Below are positions 46,268 through 56,464 of a stretch of DNA of 64,000 nt, in pieces. The DNA comes from Bacillus gaemokensis. Lineage in GTDB: Bacteria; Bacillota; Bacilli; Bacillales; Bacillaceae_G. Positions within the stretch are counted from its first letter, which is position 1. Each line of letters begins with the position of its first letter. The position numbers and the translations under genes were made by a program. Location: contig NZ_LTAQ01000001.1 in assembly GCF_001590835.1 (NCBI RefSeq), forward strand, positions 332,357-396,356. The letters run 5' to 3'. Below the pieces are notes generated by a model. It saw nothing but the letters and a program-made list of their open reading frames with translations. It was not told the origin of the DNA and ran no database searches.

Positions 46268-47345
46268 AGCTTTATGGATGCGACAATGGAAGCAGGGGAA
46301 ATATATTATTCTACTGTTTTGGTTAAGTAGTTTATATCTACTACCGTATAAATATTATAAGGCTGCACAAATGGAACTAAGCCAATCAAAAATGAAAATC
46401 GATGACTATGTTTATTATTATTCCTACTCTTTTAATACATTTGATAGCGCCTTCGTAATACAAGGAGTCATTATTATTACACTCGCTTGTCTTTTAATTG
46501 GCTGGGAACGTAACAATCAATCTACCGATTTTTTATTATCAATGCCTTTTAAGCGAAAAGATATCTTTTTAACAAAATGGTTGTTTGGCGTTTTGAATAT
46601 CATTACAGTAAATATCATTTGTTGGATTAGCATGTACGGAATAAAAAACATATCGTTTCACAATGAGTATCAAATCTTTACTCCGTTCCATATTTACTTT
46701 TTATATACTACAGTTGTACTCATTGCCGTCTATACATTCGCTTTATTTATCGGTACGATTACTGGAAATATTTTCTCACAAAGCAGCTTAACTGCAATTT
46801 TATTATTTCTACCATACGGTTTAGTATTATTAATATCCGGGTTTGTTTACACCCATACACAAGGGTCAGTAGAAGCATTGGGAGAAATAGAATATAAGAC
46901 TCATAAATATTTACAACATGCAGGTATCGCTTCACCATTAGAATCTTTCAATATCACTTATGATTACCACCCTAGAGTAACTTTCGATGAGAAAGGGAAT
47001 GAAATTTCTAAATCACCACAGGACAATCCAATGGAACATACATCTATTCCTTCTCCTTGGAAACTATTAACGCCATTTACTTATATTATTACCTTTTTAC
47101 CGATTGCAACTTTTCTATATACACGTGCGCCGAACGAACAAAACGGAAAAATATTATTGTTCCCTAGGTTACAGAAATGGTTCATGTTTTGCACCGTTCT
47201 TTGTTTTGCTTTATTTGGTGGTAGATTACTTGGCGGAAGAGATGCACTCCTTTCTTATTACGTCGGATTTTTCATGGCAAGTATTATCAGCTATTTCATT
47301 TTTACTCGTTTGCTAAAATTGAAGTTTTCTTTTGGCGGAAAATAA
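46257..47345 (+). CDS. ABC transporter permease (YtrC/YtrD-like), first copy
   Basis: A 362-residue membrane protein with about six helices. It opens MFHKALWMRQWKQGKYIILL and has WERNNQSTDFLLSMPFKRKDIFLTKW, LFIGTITGNIFSQS and a late conserved LYTRAPNEQNGKILL segment. GAGGAGG lies in the ATPase 3' end and ATG 46257 overlaps it by 11 bases. It is clearly paralogous to the next gene. Confidence 0.88.
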   Translation: MFHKALWMRQWKQGKYIILLFWLSSLYLLPYKYYKAAQMELSQSKMKIDDYVYYYSYSFNTFDSAFVIQGVIIITLACLLIGWERNNQSTDFLLSMPFKRKDIFLTKWLFGVLNIITVNIICWISMYGIKNISFHNEYQIFTPFHIYFLYTTVVLIAVYTFALFIGTITGNIFSQSSLTAILLFLPYGLVLLISGFVYTHTQGSVEALGEIEYKTHKYLQHAGIASPLESFNITYDYHPRVTFDEKGNEISKSPQDNPMEHTSIPSPWKLLTPFTYIITFLPIATFLYTRAPNEQNGKILLFPRLQKWFMFCTVLCFALFGGRLLGGRDALLSYYVGFFMASIISYFIFTRLLKLKFSFGGK

Positions 47346-47393
47346 CGACAGTAATTAAAGTAGGAATAAGAAATAAAAATTGAGGTGGGATAT

Positions 47394-48461
47394 ATGTTTC
47401 ATAAAGCGTTATGGATGCGCAACTATAAACAAGGAAAATATGTGATTTGGCTCTTTTGGCTTAGTACTTTATACGCCTTACCATATAAATATTATACGAG
47501 CGCACAGCACACGGCCGAGTATTTACGCAGAACAACAGGTACTTATTATGGATATCATTTACAGGGAGCTGACGCTATACTATTTCCAGCTCTTCTATTA
47601 ATGGGGCTCTCCCTTCTATTAACAGGATGGGAACGTAATAGTCAAACAATCGACGTACTATGGTCTATGCCATTTAAACAATCACATCTATTTTTGTCGA
47701 AATGGTTATTAGGAATCATTCATATTGTGAGCGTACTTAGCCTCAGTTGGCTCCTTATGTATATTATCTATAGAAGCACGATACATGCTCAGTATCAATC
47801 CTTTTCACCATTTCATATATACTTTTCTTATGCAATTATTACCCTAATTGCAGTCTATACGTTCACGCTCTTTATTGGAACGATTACAGGAAACATTATT
47901 TCACAAAGTGTCTTAAGTTACATTCTCATGATTTTTCCTATCTATATCTTTGGGTTAATATTTCCTTTCTTCGCATTACATGTAGATTTATCACAAGAAG
48001 AATACAATTATAATTATAATAAATATGTAAATTATACAGAGAATACAAGTGTAGTAGCTCCTCTTACTCATTTTCGCATTAACTACAACTACAATCCACA
48101 GAGAGACACTTTCAAAGATGAGTTTGGAAACATACACGTAGGACCTGATTATCACCACATCCCGTCTGCTTGGACACTGTTAAGTCCGATTCTCTATATA
48201 CTTGTTTGTCTTCCGCTAGGCGCTTATTTATATACACGTGCTCCGAATGAGCATAACGGAAAAATATTGCTATACCCAAGACTTCATGTATATTTCTTAA
48301 TCTGTACTTCTATTTGTTTCGGACTTCTTGTTAGTAGTATTTTTACTAACGGCAGTAATTCTTTGCCTCTTTACTATATCTATTTTATAGGATCTGGCAT
48401 ACTGACATATGCTATCTTACATCGACTGTTAAAACACAAGCTTTCTTTATATGTAAAATAA
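47394..48461 (+). CDS. ABC transporter permease (YtrC/YtrD-like), second copy
   Basis: A 355-residue paralogue of the preceding permease: MFHKALWMRNYKQGKYVIWL, WERNSQTIDVLWSMPFKQSHLFLSKW, LFIGTITGNIISQS and LYTRAPNEHNGKILL in the same order. ATG 47394 follows GAGGTGG. The pair likely forms a heterodimer with the ATPase, as B. subtilis YtrC/YtrD. Substrate unknown; such operons respond to cell-wall antibiotics in related bacteria. Confidence 0.88.
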   Translation: MFHKALWMRNYKQGKYVIWLFWLSTLYALPYKYYTSAQHTAEYLRRTTGTYYGYHLQGADAILFPALLLMGLSLLLTGWERNSQTIDVLWSMPFKQSHLFLSKWLLGIIHIVSVLSLSWLLMYIIYRSTIHAQYQSFSPFHIYFSYAIITLIAVYTFTLFIGTITGNIISQSVLSYILMIFPIYIFGLIFPFFALHVDLSQEEYNYNYNKYVNYTENTSVVAPLTHFRINYNYNPQRDTFKDEFGNIHVGPDYHHIPSAWTLLSPILYILVCLPLGAYLYTRAPNEHNGKILLYPRLHVYFLICTSICFGLLVSSIFTNGSNSLPLYYIYFIGSGILTYAILHRLLKHKLSLYVK

Positions 48462-48485
48462 CCTCCTCACCCAGAGGAGGTTATT
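48459..48485. terminator. Bidirectional terminator
   Basis: AATAACCTCCTC and GAGGAGGTTATT pair around ACCCA. It closes the ABC operon and the convergent exported-protein gene. Confidence 0.85.
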
Positions 48486-48487
48486 TA

Positions 48488-49033
48488 TTATTTGACATTC
48501 TCTCGTCTTTTCCCATACTCCTTCTCTTCCACCATTCCAAACCCATCACCATTCTCAACAATTTGATCTGTTGGCGCGACCACACTTTCAGCAATTTTCC
48601 ACTCACCACGTTCTTTCACAAATACTTGGAGAAAGTAATTCATTCCATTAAGCTGATATGGATTTTCTTTTTGCACGTTATACCGCACTGCCACGTAATA
48701 AACTTGAATGTTTTCTTTTCCGGCTCTTGAAACGTATTGAGATAGTCTTGGAATATACACAGATGCTTTTATAAATGGTAACTGCTTCGTTTTTACAAGA
48801 GATGAGCTTGTCACATTGCGAAGCGTATCTTGATGACGAATGTTATCACTGTGATGAAACAATACTGTATTTTGCATCGAACGAATCCATAATTTTGAAT
48901 ATAATACTGGATTATCTTTCGCAATGTATTGCACTTCTTTTTGCATAACTTGAAGAGGCGTGTCAGCATACATCAATTTACTAAAACAAAAAAAGCTCCC
49001 TATAATAATGATCAGTGAAATAATTTGTTTCAT
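48488..49033 (-). CDS. Exported protein of unknown function
   Basis: A 181-residue product with an N-terminal hydrophobic segment (residues 3-20) and a probable signal cleavage near MYADTP. The mature part has alternating strands: FIKASVYIPRLSQYV, QVYYVAVRYNVQ and FLQVFVKERGEWKIAESVV, which resembles NTF2-like or DUF4829-type small exported domains, but I cannot name a family. GGAGGAAAAAT precedes the ATG. Confidence 0.75.
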   Translation of the reverse strand: MKQIISLIIIIGSFFCFSKLMYADTPLQVMQKEVQYIAKDNPVLYSKLWIRSMQNTVLFHHSDNIRHQDTLRNVTSSSLVKTKQLPFIKASVYIPRLSQYVSRAGKENIQVYYVAVRYNVQKENPYQLNGMNYFLQVFVKERGEWKIAESVVAPTDQIVENGDGFGMVEEKEYGKRRENVK

Positions 49034-49094
49034 TATTTTTCCTCCGATACTTTTTATTTCAAGTATCGGAATTTCAAAATACTTTTATTCAAAA

Positions 49095-49127
49095 GAAAAA
49101 AGGTAGGAAAGCACATTGCTTCCTACC
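49095..49127 (-). terminator. Terminator of the MarR gene
   Basis: GGTAGGAA and TTCCTACC pair, extended by GC/GC, with a left A run that gives a T tract on the minus strand. Confidence 0.85.
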
Positions 49128-49140
49128 CTCATTTATCATA

Positions 49141-49560
49141 TTATAGTACGCGACCAAATAACTCCAATACCATTTCAATCTCTTGATCGCTCCAACCTTT
49201 AAATTTCTCTTTATAGTACTCTTTACGTACAACTTCAAGCTTCTCAGTTACTTCTTTTCCATGATCTGTAATTTCCAGATACACAATACGACGGTCTGAA
49301 TCAGAACGTTTTCTCGTTACAAAACCTTTTTGAACAAGACGATCTGTTACAGCTGTAATATGACTGGATGTTACGTTTACTTCACTTGCAATTTGCGAAG
49401 CCATTTGTGGGCTCTTCAAAAATAACGCACGTAATACAGAGAATTCATTATATGGCATATGCTCTGAAAAACGTGTATTAATATCATTTTGTAATAAACG
49501 TATCATCTTTCGAAATGATGTAGATAAATCTAAAATCAGTTCTTCTCTTTTTTCGTTCAC
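49141..49560 (-). CDS. MarR family transcriptional regulator
   Basis: A 139-residue MarR protein: MPYNEFSVLRALFLKSPQMA, the recognition helix VNVTSSHITAVTDRLVQKGF and the wing KRSDSDRRIVYLEITDHG. The frame opens at 49593, but GTG 49560 with AAAGGG nine bases upstream gives the usual start (NEKREELILDL). No adjacent target gene in the same direction, so its regulon is not evident. Confidence 0.88.
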   Translation of the reverse strand: MNEKREELILDLSTSFRKMIRLLQNDINTRFSEHMPYNEFSVLRALFLKSPQMASQIASEVNVTSSHITAVTDRLVQKGFVTRKRSDSDRRIVYLEITDHGKEVTEKLEVVRKEYYKEKFKGWSDQEIEMVLELFGRVL

Positions 49561-49719
49561 TAGCCTCGACCCTTTTTTATCATATTTATACATATTATAA
49601 TCTATAAATACCTATGTTGTATATGTTTTCTTTGCCCTTGATTCTCAATTATGTAACTTTTTACATACAATTTTCTCGCTCCTCCACTCATATACATATA
49701 AAAAGGATGGTGAGCAAAA

Positions 49720-50382
49720 ATGCAAGTTGGCATGAATCCCTATTCACCCGATATCCGCAATGGAAAACAAGCAACCATTACTGTACAAGGAGAAGGCGTC
49801 ATCAAAGCAAAACCAAATGTTGTTATATTAACAATTGGTATTAGAACAGATAATAAAGATGTGAAACAAGCGCAGGAGGAAAATGCAATCCAATCTAAAC
49901 AATTACTTGCTGCACTTAAACAAATTGGTATCCCTGATAAAGATATAGAAACTATTTCATACACAATTACTCCTCAATATGAACACATAAACGGGAAAGC
50001 AGTATTACAAGGTTACCGCGTAGAGCACTTGTATGAAATTACCGTTTTAAATGTACAAAAAGCTGGGGAAGTATATGATATAGCCGTTACAAATGGAGCA
50101 AATGTAGCAAGAGGATTACGCTTTCGTATTTCCCATCCAAACGCGTACTATCAACAAGCACTGTTACAAGCAGTCCAGCACGCTCAAGAGAAAGCTCGTA
50201 CAATCGCGAGTTCATATAATTTAAATATTAATCCTGTCCCACTTTCACTCGTTGAAGAATCAGCACAATTACCGCGCGAATTTATGTCTCAAGCTACGTT
50301 ACAAGCACATGCCGCTCCTCCAATTCAACCTGGAGAATTAGAAATCATCTCTACTGTTCGTGCTATTTTTATTTATTTGTAA
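49720..50382 (+). CDS. SIMPL domain (DUF541) protein
   Basis: A 220-residue SIMPL protein: ITVQGEGVIKAKPNVVILTIGI near residue 17, GYRVEHLYEITV, and an RGLRFRISHPNAYYQQALLQAV segment. There is no signal peptide, unlike many Gram-negative members. Known relatives bind kinases or aid oxidative stress survival; the role here is unknown. AAAGGATGGTGAG precedes the ATG. Confidence 0.85.
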   Translation: MQVGMNPYSPDIRNGKQATITVQGEGVIKAKPNVVILTIGIRTDNKDVKQAQEENAIQSKQLLAALKQIGIPDKDIETISYTITPQYEHINGKAVLQGYRVEHLYEITVLNVQKAGEVYDIAVTNGANVARGLRFRISHPNAYYQQALLQAVQHAQEKARTIASSYNLNINPVPLSLVEESAQLPREFMSQATLQAHAAPPIQPGELEIISTVRAIFIYL

Positions 50383-50431
50383 CACCACTTAACTTTTAAG
50401 TAACCGTTCTCATTTTCTTTATTGTAAAAAG

Positions 50432-50517
50432 ATTATGTTCTGATATAATAAAGAACGGTGAGCTCTTTACAAAAGGGATATCACGGGTGGGAGAGGGATA
50501 TGAAAAAGAAGGTTTAA
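50432..50517 (+). promoter_or_regulatory. NCS2 permease promoter and five-codon leader ORF
   Basis: TTGTAA and TATAAT about 16 bases apart start near 50432. A short frame ATG-AAA-AAG-AAG-GTT-TAA (50500-50517, MKKKV) has its own GGGAGAGGG site. It ends one base before the permease ATG. Its codons contain the permease AGAAGG ribosome site. Confidence 0.5.
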
Positions 50518-50518
50518 C

Positions 50519-51808
50519 ATGAAAGGAATACTTGAAAGAACATTTAAATTAGACCTACACCACACATCACCAAAACAAGAAATATTAGCTGGAGTGACAT
50601 CATTTTTCACAATCGTTTATATTATGATTGTAAATGCGTCAATTTTATCAGATGCCGGCATTCCGCTTGAAGCAGGAATTTTGGCAACTGTTTTTAGTTC
50701 ATTTGTCGGATGTCTAATGATGGCATTTTGGGCAAATGCCCCTGCTATTCTTGTACCAGGTATGGGTGTAAATGCATTCTTCACGTACACAGCTGTGCAT
50801 ACGCTTGGACTAAGCTGGCAAGAAGCTTTAGCCGCTGTCTTTATCGCTGGTATTATTTTTGTAATTGCCGCGTTTACACCGATTGCTCGTGTGCTCTCAC
50901 TATCGATTCCAAAATCGTTAAAAGAAGCAATTACTGTCGGCATCGGTTTATTCTTAGCTTTTATTGGATTGCAAAAAGGTGGTCTAGTCGTTTCACATCC
51001 GAACACTGCTGTTGCATTAGGAAAATTAAGTAGTCCTGTTGTTCTTGCAACACTACTTACACTTATTGTAGCACTCGTTTTATTTGTTCGTAATGTGCGT
51101 GGAAACTTTTTATGGACGATTGCAATTGGAACTGGTATCGCATGGCTATTTGGTCTTGTTGATACAAGTCAAGTAGGAAGCAGCTCATTTTCATTCGCTA
51201 GCTATGGGGATGTATTTGGAGCTATGTCATTTGGAAAGCTTTCTTCCTTGCCATTTTGGATTGCAACATTCTCCTTAAGCATGGTGCTTATTTTTGAGAA
51301 CATGGGACTATTGCACGGATTATTAGAAGATGATCGTAAATTCCCACGTGCTTATCAAGCAAATGCAATTTCAGCAATGACATGCGGTCTATTCGGCACA
51401 AGTCCTACCGTTTCAACCGTAGAAAGTGCTGCAGGTATCGCAGCGGGAGGCAAGACAGGTCTGACGTCTATCGTTACAGGGATGTTATTCTTCGCATCAC
51501 TATTTGCACTTCCGTTTGTCAAATTAATTCCTGATAGTGCCATTGCACCAATCTTAATTATTATTGGTGGTCTAATGATTACAAACATTCTACAAATCCC
51601 TCTAAATGACTTTTCAGAAGGATTTCCAGCGTTTTTAATCATCGTTATGATTCCACTCACATATAGTATCGCTGATGGCATTGCGTTCGGATTTATCGCT
51701 TATCCTATTTTAAAGATTGCTCTTGGAAAGCATAAAGAAGTCGCACCATCCATGTATGTTATTACATGTCTGTTCTTAGCCATGTTTGTGTTACACGCTA
51801 TTGGCTAA
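50519..51808 (+). CDS. NCS2 family purine permease
   Basis: A 429-residue permease with about 12 helices of the AzgA/PbuG type: EILAGVTSFFTIVYIMIVNA (residues 20-39), VPGMGVNAFFTYT, FENMGLLHGLLED and CGLFGTSPTVSTVESAAGIA, the family signature. Members carry guanine, hypoxanthine or adenine with protons. AGAAGG lies seven bases before the ATG. No purine riboswitch is seen upstream. Terminator at 51808-51840. Confidence 0.9.
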   Translation: MKGILERTFKLDLHHTSPKQEILAGVTSFFTIVYIMIVNASILSDAGIPLEAGILATVFSSFVGCLMMAFWANAPAILVPGMGVNAFFTYTAVHTLGLSWQEALAAVFIAGIIFVIAAFTPIARVLSLSIPKSLKEAITVGIGLFLAFIGLQKGGLVVSHPNTAVALGKLSSPVVLATLLTLIVALVLFVRNVRGNFLWTIAIGTGIAWLFGLVDTSQVGSSSFSFASYGDVFGAMSFGKLSSLPFWIATFSLSMVLIFENMGLLHGLLEDDRKFPRAYQANAISAMTCGLFGTSPTVSTVESAAGIAAGGKTGLTSIVTGMLFFASLFALPFVKLIPDSAIAPILIIIGGLMITNILQIPLNDFSEGFPAFLIIVMIPLTYSIADGIAFGFIAYPILKIALGKHKEVAPSMYVITCLFLAMFVLHAIG

Positions 51809-51840
51809 AAAAACGCCGGGGAATTTCCCAGCGTTTTTTT
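51808..51840. terminator. Bidirectional terminator
   Basis: AAAAAACGC and GCGTTTTTT with GGG/CCC inner pairs around GAATTT. It closes the permease and corA. Confidence 0.85.
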
Positions 51841-52789
51841 ATTTAAACCACCCTTTTTTATAAAACCACACCATCATTCCCCCACCTATGAATGCCATAA
51901 CTGCTAAACAAATAAAATAACCATACTCCCATTTTAACTCTGGCATATTATCGAAGTTCATCCCATATACACCAGCAATAAATGTTAATGGCATGAAAAT
52001 GGTTGAGAATACCGTTAATGTTTTCATTATGTTGTTCATATGGTGAGAGTTTAATGAAAAATAACTATCCCGAATATCTGCTGTTAATTCTCGACTTGCT
52101 TCAATCATTTCTGATAGCTTTAACAAATGATCATGAATATCTTTAAAATAAATTTCATGATCACTTACACCGTAAAAACGAGTCGAATTTAAAATACGAT
52201 ACAACAAATCACGCATCGGTATAATCGTCCGTCTAAGCTTAGATAGGTCCGCACGAATATCAAATACTTCTTCTAATACACTTCCTGCTGTCTCTCCTGT
52301 TAAATTATCATCAATTGCATTCAAATGATCTTCAATATAGTAAACAGGTGCAAAGTAATCATCAACAATTTGATCGATAATCGTATGTGCTACATGCAAA
52401 GGACTCTTCTTGATACGTTTACTCTCACCAAGTGTTGTCCACACTCTTTCAATTGCATTATTATGTGAGAAATGAAAAGAAACAATATAACGATCACTAA
52501 CAAATAAATCAATTTCATGTGGTTCTAATCCATCTTCTCCAAATGCATGGAGAACTAAAAAGTTATAACCATCATAAAAATCTACTTTTGGCCTCTGTAC
52601 ATATTCTACACAATCTTCAATTGCAAGAGGATGGAATTTAAAATGGTCTCGTAAAATATATGTATACTCTTCTTTCGTTGGCTTATATAAATCAAGCCAA
52701 TACCATACAATGTCTTCTCTCTTCGTTTCTTCTAATGAAACATCATATAATACTTCATCTTCTTTCGTTATTGCACAAATTCTAATCAT
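51839..52789 (-). CDS. corA: CorA family magnesium transporter
   Basis: A 316-residue CorA: soluble N-terminal domain, then two C-terminal helices with the signature YGMNFDNMPEL in the loop. CorA imports Mg2+ and possibly Co2+ as a pentamer. The open frame extends to 52861, but that part translates the upstream terminator; ATG 52789 with GGGTGA is the start. It follows pdp in direction but is separated by the terminator. Confidence 0.93.
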   Translation of the reverse strand: MIRICAITKEDEVLYDVSLEETKREDIVWYWLDLYKPTKEEYTYILRDHFKFHPLAIEDCVEYVQRPKVDFYDGYNFLVLHAFGEDGLEPHEIDLFVSDRYIVSFHFSHNNAIERVWTTLGESKRIKKSPLHVAHTIIDQIVDDYFAPVYYIEDHLNAIDDNLTGETAGSVLEEVFDIRADLSKLRRTIIPMRDLLYRILNSTRFYGVSDHEIYFKDIHDHLLKLSEMIEASRELTADIRDSYFSLNSHHMNNIMKTLTVFSTIFMPLTFIAGVYGMNFDNMPELKWEYGYFICLAVMAFIGGGMMVWFYKKGWFK

Positions 52790-52828
52790 AATTTCACCCA
52801 TTATTATTATAAACAAAAAACAGCAAAA

Positions 52829-52858
52829 AAAGCCAAGGAGAAGGCTCCTTAGCTTTTT
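52829..52858 (-). terminator. Terminator of deoB-punA-pdp
   Basis: On minus, AAGCTAAGGAG and CTCCTTGGCTT pair around CCTT, followed by TTTTT. Confidence 0.88.
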
Positions 52859-52862
52859 CATT

Positions 52863-54167
52863 TTATTTCGTTACAATACCATGCACTAATTTCGGTGCAT
52901 CGACATGCGCTGTCGCTATTTTCATGTTCTCATAAATTTTCGCTTTTACATCTTCTACATTGTCGCGGTTTGCGTAAATCGTAACAAGTGAGTCACCTTT
53001 TTTCACACTATCGCCAACTTTTTTGCGAAGCATAAGTCCAACTGCTAAATCAATCTCAGATTCTTTCGTTGCACGTCCTGCACCTAAAAGCATCGCTGCT
53101 GTTCCAATTTCATCTGCAACAATTTCAGACACATATCCGTCTTCTTTTGCTTCTACTTCAATTTTGTACTCTGCTTGTGGAAGCTTAGAAGGATCATCAA
53201 CAACAGAAGCGTCCCCGCCCTGCGCCGCTAAGAACGTTTTAAATGATTCTAGCGCTTTTCCATTGTTCATTACTTCAATTAACTTTTCACGCGCATCCTC
53301 TAAAGATGAAGCTTGTCCAGCAAGGTATACCATTTGACTTCCAAGCGTTAAACATAGCTCTTCTAAATCTTTCGGTCCTTTACCTTGTAATGTATCGATT
53401 GCTTCTTTTACTTCTAATGCGTTACCAATTGCTTCACCAAGTGGTTGGCTCATATCTGAAATAACTGCCATCGTTTTACGACCAACGTTATTACCAATGC
53501 GCACCATTGCTTCCGCTAAGCGTTTTGCATCTTCATCCGTTTTCATAAATGCACCTGCACCTGTTTTTACATCAAGTACAATTGCATCTGCACCAGCTGC
53601 GATTTTTTTACTCATAATAGAGCTTGCGATAAGCGGAATAGAGTTTACTGTAGCAGTTACATCGCGCAGTGCGTATAACTTTTTATCAGCAGGTGTTAGG
53701 TTTCCACTTTGGCCGATAACAGCAATTTTATTTTCATTTACAAGACGAATAAACTCGTCATTTTCAATTTCCACATGGAATCCCGGTACTGCTTCTAATT
53801 TATCAATTGTACCACCTGTATGTCCTAAGCCACGGCCAGACATTTTTGCAACTGGTACATCTAAAGCAGCAACTAATGGACCTAATACAAGCGTAGTTGT
53901 ATCACCAACACCGCCTGTTGAATGCTTATCTACTTTTACCCCTTCAATCGCTGATAAGTCAATTGTATCGCCGCTATTCACCATTGCCATCGTTAAATCA
54001 GCACGCTCTTGATCATTCATATCTTGGAAGAAAATCGCCATCGCCAGTGAGCTCATTTGATAATCTGGGATATCACCATTTGTATAGCCTTCTACAATAA
54101 AGTTAACTTCTTCTGTCGTTAATGTATGTCCATCACGTTTTTTTGCAATTAGGTCCACCATTCTCAT
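52863..54167 (-). CDS. pdp: Pyrimidine-nucleoside phosphorylase
   Basis: Pdp cleaves uridine, thymidine and deoxyuridine with phosphate. The 434-residue protein has [20 protein letters not shown] (about residues 80-99), [18 protein letters not shown], and [16 protein letters not shown] for substrate binding, and a C-terminal domain with [10 protein letters not shown]. Third gene of deoB-punA-pdp, seven bases after punA. Confidence 0.95.
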   Translation of the reverse strand: MRMVDLIAKKRDGHTLTTEEVNFIVEGYTNGDIPDYQMSSLAMAIFFQDMNDQERADLTMAMVNSGDTIDLSAIEGVKVDKHSTGGVGDTTTLVLGPLVAALDVPVAKMSGRGLGHTGGTIDKLEAVPGFHVEIENDEFIRLVNENKIAVIGQSGNLTPADKKLYALRDVTATVNSIPLIASSIMSKKIAAGADAIVLDVKTGAGAFMKTDEDAKRLAEAMVRIGNNVGRKTMAVISDMSQPLGEAIGNALEVKEAIDTLQGKGPKDLEELCLTLGSQMVYLAGQASSLEDAREKLIEVMNNGKALESFKTFLAAQGGDASVVDDPSKLPQAEYKIEVEAKEDGYVSEIVADEIGTAAMLLGAGRATKESEIDLAVGLMLRKKVGDSVKKGDSLVTIYANRDNVEDVKAKIYENMKIATAHVDAPKLVHGIVTK

Positions 54168-54174
54168 TGTGAAC

Positions 54175-54996
54175 TCACCCCTTCATTTGTTTTACGATTG
54201 CTTTTACTAATGCTAAGAAATTAGATTTCACACGTTCTGTCGTTTCAATTACTTCATCATGATGAAGTGGTTGATCTAAAATACCAGCTGCCATATTTGA
54301 AATACAAGAAATACCAAGTACTTTCATGCCAGCATGACGCGCGACAATTACTTCTGGTACAGTTGACATTCCAACTGCATCTCCGCCAAGTGTACGAAGC
54401 ATACGAATTTCAGCAGGTGTTTCGTATACTGGACCTGTCATCCCAACGTATACACCTTCTTGTACTTTAATATTTAAGTCCGCTGCAACTTGTTTCGCCA
54501 TTCCGCGAAGCTCTTTGCTATATGACTCAGACATATCAGGGAAACGTACGCCCATTTCAGAATCATTTGGTCCAATTAATGGGTTAGTCCCCATGAAGTT
54601 AATGTGATCTGAAATTAACATAAGATCGCCTGGTTCAAATGTTGTATTTACACCACCAGCTGCGTTTGTTACCACAACTGTTTCTACACCTAATTCTTTC
54701 ATAACACGAACTGGGAATGTTACTTTTTGCATGTCGTATCCTTCGTAATAATGGAAACGTCCTTGCATTGCTACTACTGTAACACCTTGAAGTATACCAA
54801 ATACAAGTTGACCAGCATGGCCTTCTACAGTTGATACAGGAAATTCAGGAATTTCACTATATGGTACTGTTACTGCATTTTCGATTTCATCTGCTAATAC
54901 GCCTAGTCCAGAACCAAGGATAAGTCCTACTTGTGGTGTTTCTTGGAATTTCTCTTTTAAGTATGAAGCTGATTTTGTAATAAGTTCACGATTCAT
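54175..54996 (-). CDS. punA: Purine-nucleoside phosphorylase
   Basis: Cleaves guanosine and inosine (deoxy)nucleosides to base and (deoxy)ribose 1-phosphate, which DeoB isomerises. The 273-residue trimeric-type enzyme has [14 protein letters not shown] (about residues 24-37), [19 protein letters not shown] and [23 protein letters not shown] precedes the ATG. In Bacillus the homologue is PupG/DeoD-neighbour; the name follows the trimeric family. Confidence 0.94.
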   Translation of the reverse strand: MNRELITKSASYLKEKFQETPQVGLILGSGLGVLADEIENAVTVPYSEIPEFPVSTVEGHAGQLVFGILQGVTVVAMQGRFHYYEGYDMQKVTFPVRVMKELGVETVVVTNAAGGVNTTFEPGDLMLISDHINFMGTNPLIGPNDSEMGVRFPDMSESYSKELRGMAKQVAADLNIKVQEGVYVGMTGPVYETPAEIRMLRTLGGDAVGMSTVPEVIVARHAGMKVLGISCISNMAAGILDQPLHHDEVIETTERVKSNFLALVKAIVKQMKG

Positions 54997-55009
54997 TATA
55001 TTGTCCCCC

Positions 55010-56194
55010 TTATTTCTTTAAGTCGTTTAAGAAACTTTTTCCGTATTTTGGCATTGTGACACCGAAGTTTTCTGCTACTGTTGCACCAATATCAGCAAAT
55101 GTTTGACGAAGTTCTAATTCTTGTCCGCCTTCTTCCATGCTTGGGCTATACGCTAGTAATGGTACATATTCACGCGTATGGTCAGTACCAGGGTGAATCG
55201 GGTCATTACCATGATCTGCTGTAATGAGTAATAAGTCATCTTCTTTTAGTTTTTCAAATACTTCCGGAAGACGCGCATCATATTCTTGCAATGCTTCTCC
55301 GTACCCTTGAGGATCGCGGCGGTGACCGAACAACGCATCAAAATCAACTAAGTTCAAGAAGCTTAAACCTGTAAAGTCCATGTTTAATGTATCTACAAGC
55401 TTGTCCATTCCGTCCATGTTAGATTTTGTACGAAGAGATTCTGTTACCCCTTCTCCGTCATAAATATCAGAGATTTTACCAATTGCAATTACATCATAAT
55501 CGCTATCTTTTAACTCATTCATTACAGTGCGACCAAATGGTTTTAATGCATAATCATGACGATTTGGTGTACGTGTAAAGTTTCCAGGCTCTCCAACGAA
55601 TGGACGAGCAATGACACGGCCTACCATATATTTCTCATCTAACGTTAACTCACGCGCAATTTTGCAAATCTTATAAAGTTCTTCAAGTGGTACTACTTCT
55701 TCATGAGCTGCGATTTGTAATACGCTATCAGCAGAAGTGTACACAATTAAAGATCCTGTTTCCATTTGCTCTTTACCAAGCTCATCAAGAATTTCAGTTC
55801 CAGAAGCTGGTTTATTACCGATAATTTTGCGTCCTGTTTTTTCTTCTAACTCGTCAAGTAATTCTTTCGGAAATCCTTCTGGAAACACTTGGAATGGCGT
55901 ATCAATATAAAGTCCCATAATTTCCCAATGTCCTGTCATTGTATCTTTCCCAGTAGATTTCTCTTGCATTTTTGTATAGTAACCAAGTGGTTTCTCTACT
56001 TTAGAAATCCCCTTCATTTCACGAATGTTACCAAGACCTAATTTCACCATGTTTGGCATTTGTAATCCATTCATATGCTCAGCGATATGACCAATTGTAT
56101 CAGAACCTAAATCACCAAATTTTTCAGCATCTGGTGCTTCCCCGATTCCTACAGAGTCCATTACGACTAGGAAAATACGTTTATATTTATTCAT
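55010..56194 (-). CDS. deoB: Phosphopentomutase
   Basis: DeoB converts (deoxy)ribose 1-phosphate to the 5-phosphate, feeding central metabolism. The 394-residue alkaline-phosphatase-fold enzyme has [24 protein letters not shown] near the N terminus with the metal aspartates and the phosphorylated threonine in [13 protein letters not shown], then [23 protein letters not shown] precedes the ATG. First gene of deoB-punA-pdp. Confidence 0.96.
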   Translation of the reverse strand: MNKYKRIFLVVMDSVGIGEAPDAEKFGDLGSDTIGHIAEHMNGLQMPNMVKLGLGNIREMKGISKVEKPLGYYTKMQEKSTGKDTMTGHWEIMGLYIDTPFQVFPEGFPKELLDELEEKTGRKIIGNKPASGTEILDELGKEQMETGSLIVYTSADSVLQIAAHEEVVPLEELYKICKIARELTLDEKYMVGRVIARPFVGEPGNFTRTPNRHDYALKPFGRTVMNELKDSDYDVIAIGKISDIYDGEGVTESLRTKSNMDGMDKLVDTLNMDFTGLSFLNLVDFDALFGHRRDPQGYGEALQEYDARLPEVFEKLKEDDLLLITADHGNDPIHPGTDHTREYVPLLAYSPSMEEGGQELELRQTFADIGATVAENFGVTMPKYGKSFLNDLKK

Positions 56195-56460
56195 AACTGC
56201 AACCTCCTATATGTTCAGTTCTACTTCTTGTAGTATGTTCAAAACGCTGTAAAGTGAAACTGTTATCAGTGATATTTCCCACTAAGAAAAACCACTTCTT
56301 TTAGTCGTTCTCCAACCCTCTTCGCCCTATTTTCAAACGAAGCAAACACTTTCCTGGTTTTTCTAAGTCAGATGTCAGACATCTAATATTGATATCATAA
56401 CATGTTTACGCTTTCTTTTTAATACATTTTCGTAGAAATTCTTATTTTCCTTACACCTTC
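56195..56460. other. deoB upstream region with repeat-like sequence
   Basis: About 270 bases between deoB and the TnpB element. A repeat-like GTAAAGTGAAACTGTTATCA at 56250-56269 resembles the end of bcr-type repeats. The promoter candidates lie further upstream at 56370-56420. No gene seen. Confidence 0.5.
56370..56420 (-). promoter_or_regulatory. Probable deoB operator and cre-like site
   Basis: AGATGTCAGACATCT (56370-56384) is a perfect 7-1-7 palindrome. Upstream on minus, AAGAAAGCGTAAACA (56403-56417) differs from the cre consensus at one position. Between them is TATGAT as a possible -10 with TTAAAA 17 bases before it. This looks like a promoter under both a specific repressor and CcpA. 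Confidence 0.55.
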
Positions 56461-56464
56461 TATT

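Noticed and set aside
52790-52861. N-terminal extension of corA with a hydrophobic stretch
   Set aside because: It translates the pdp terminator hairpin; the real CorA start is the ATG at 52789.
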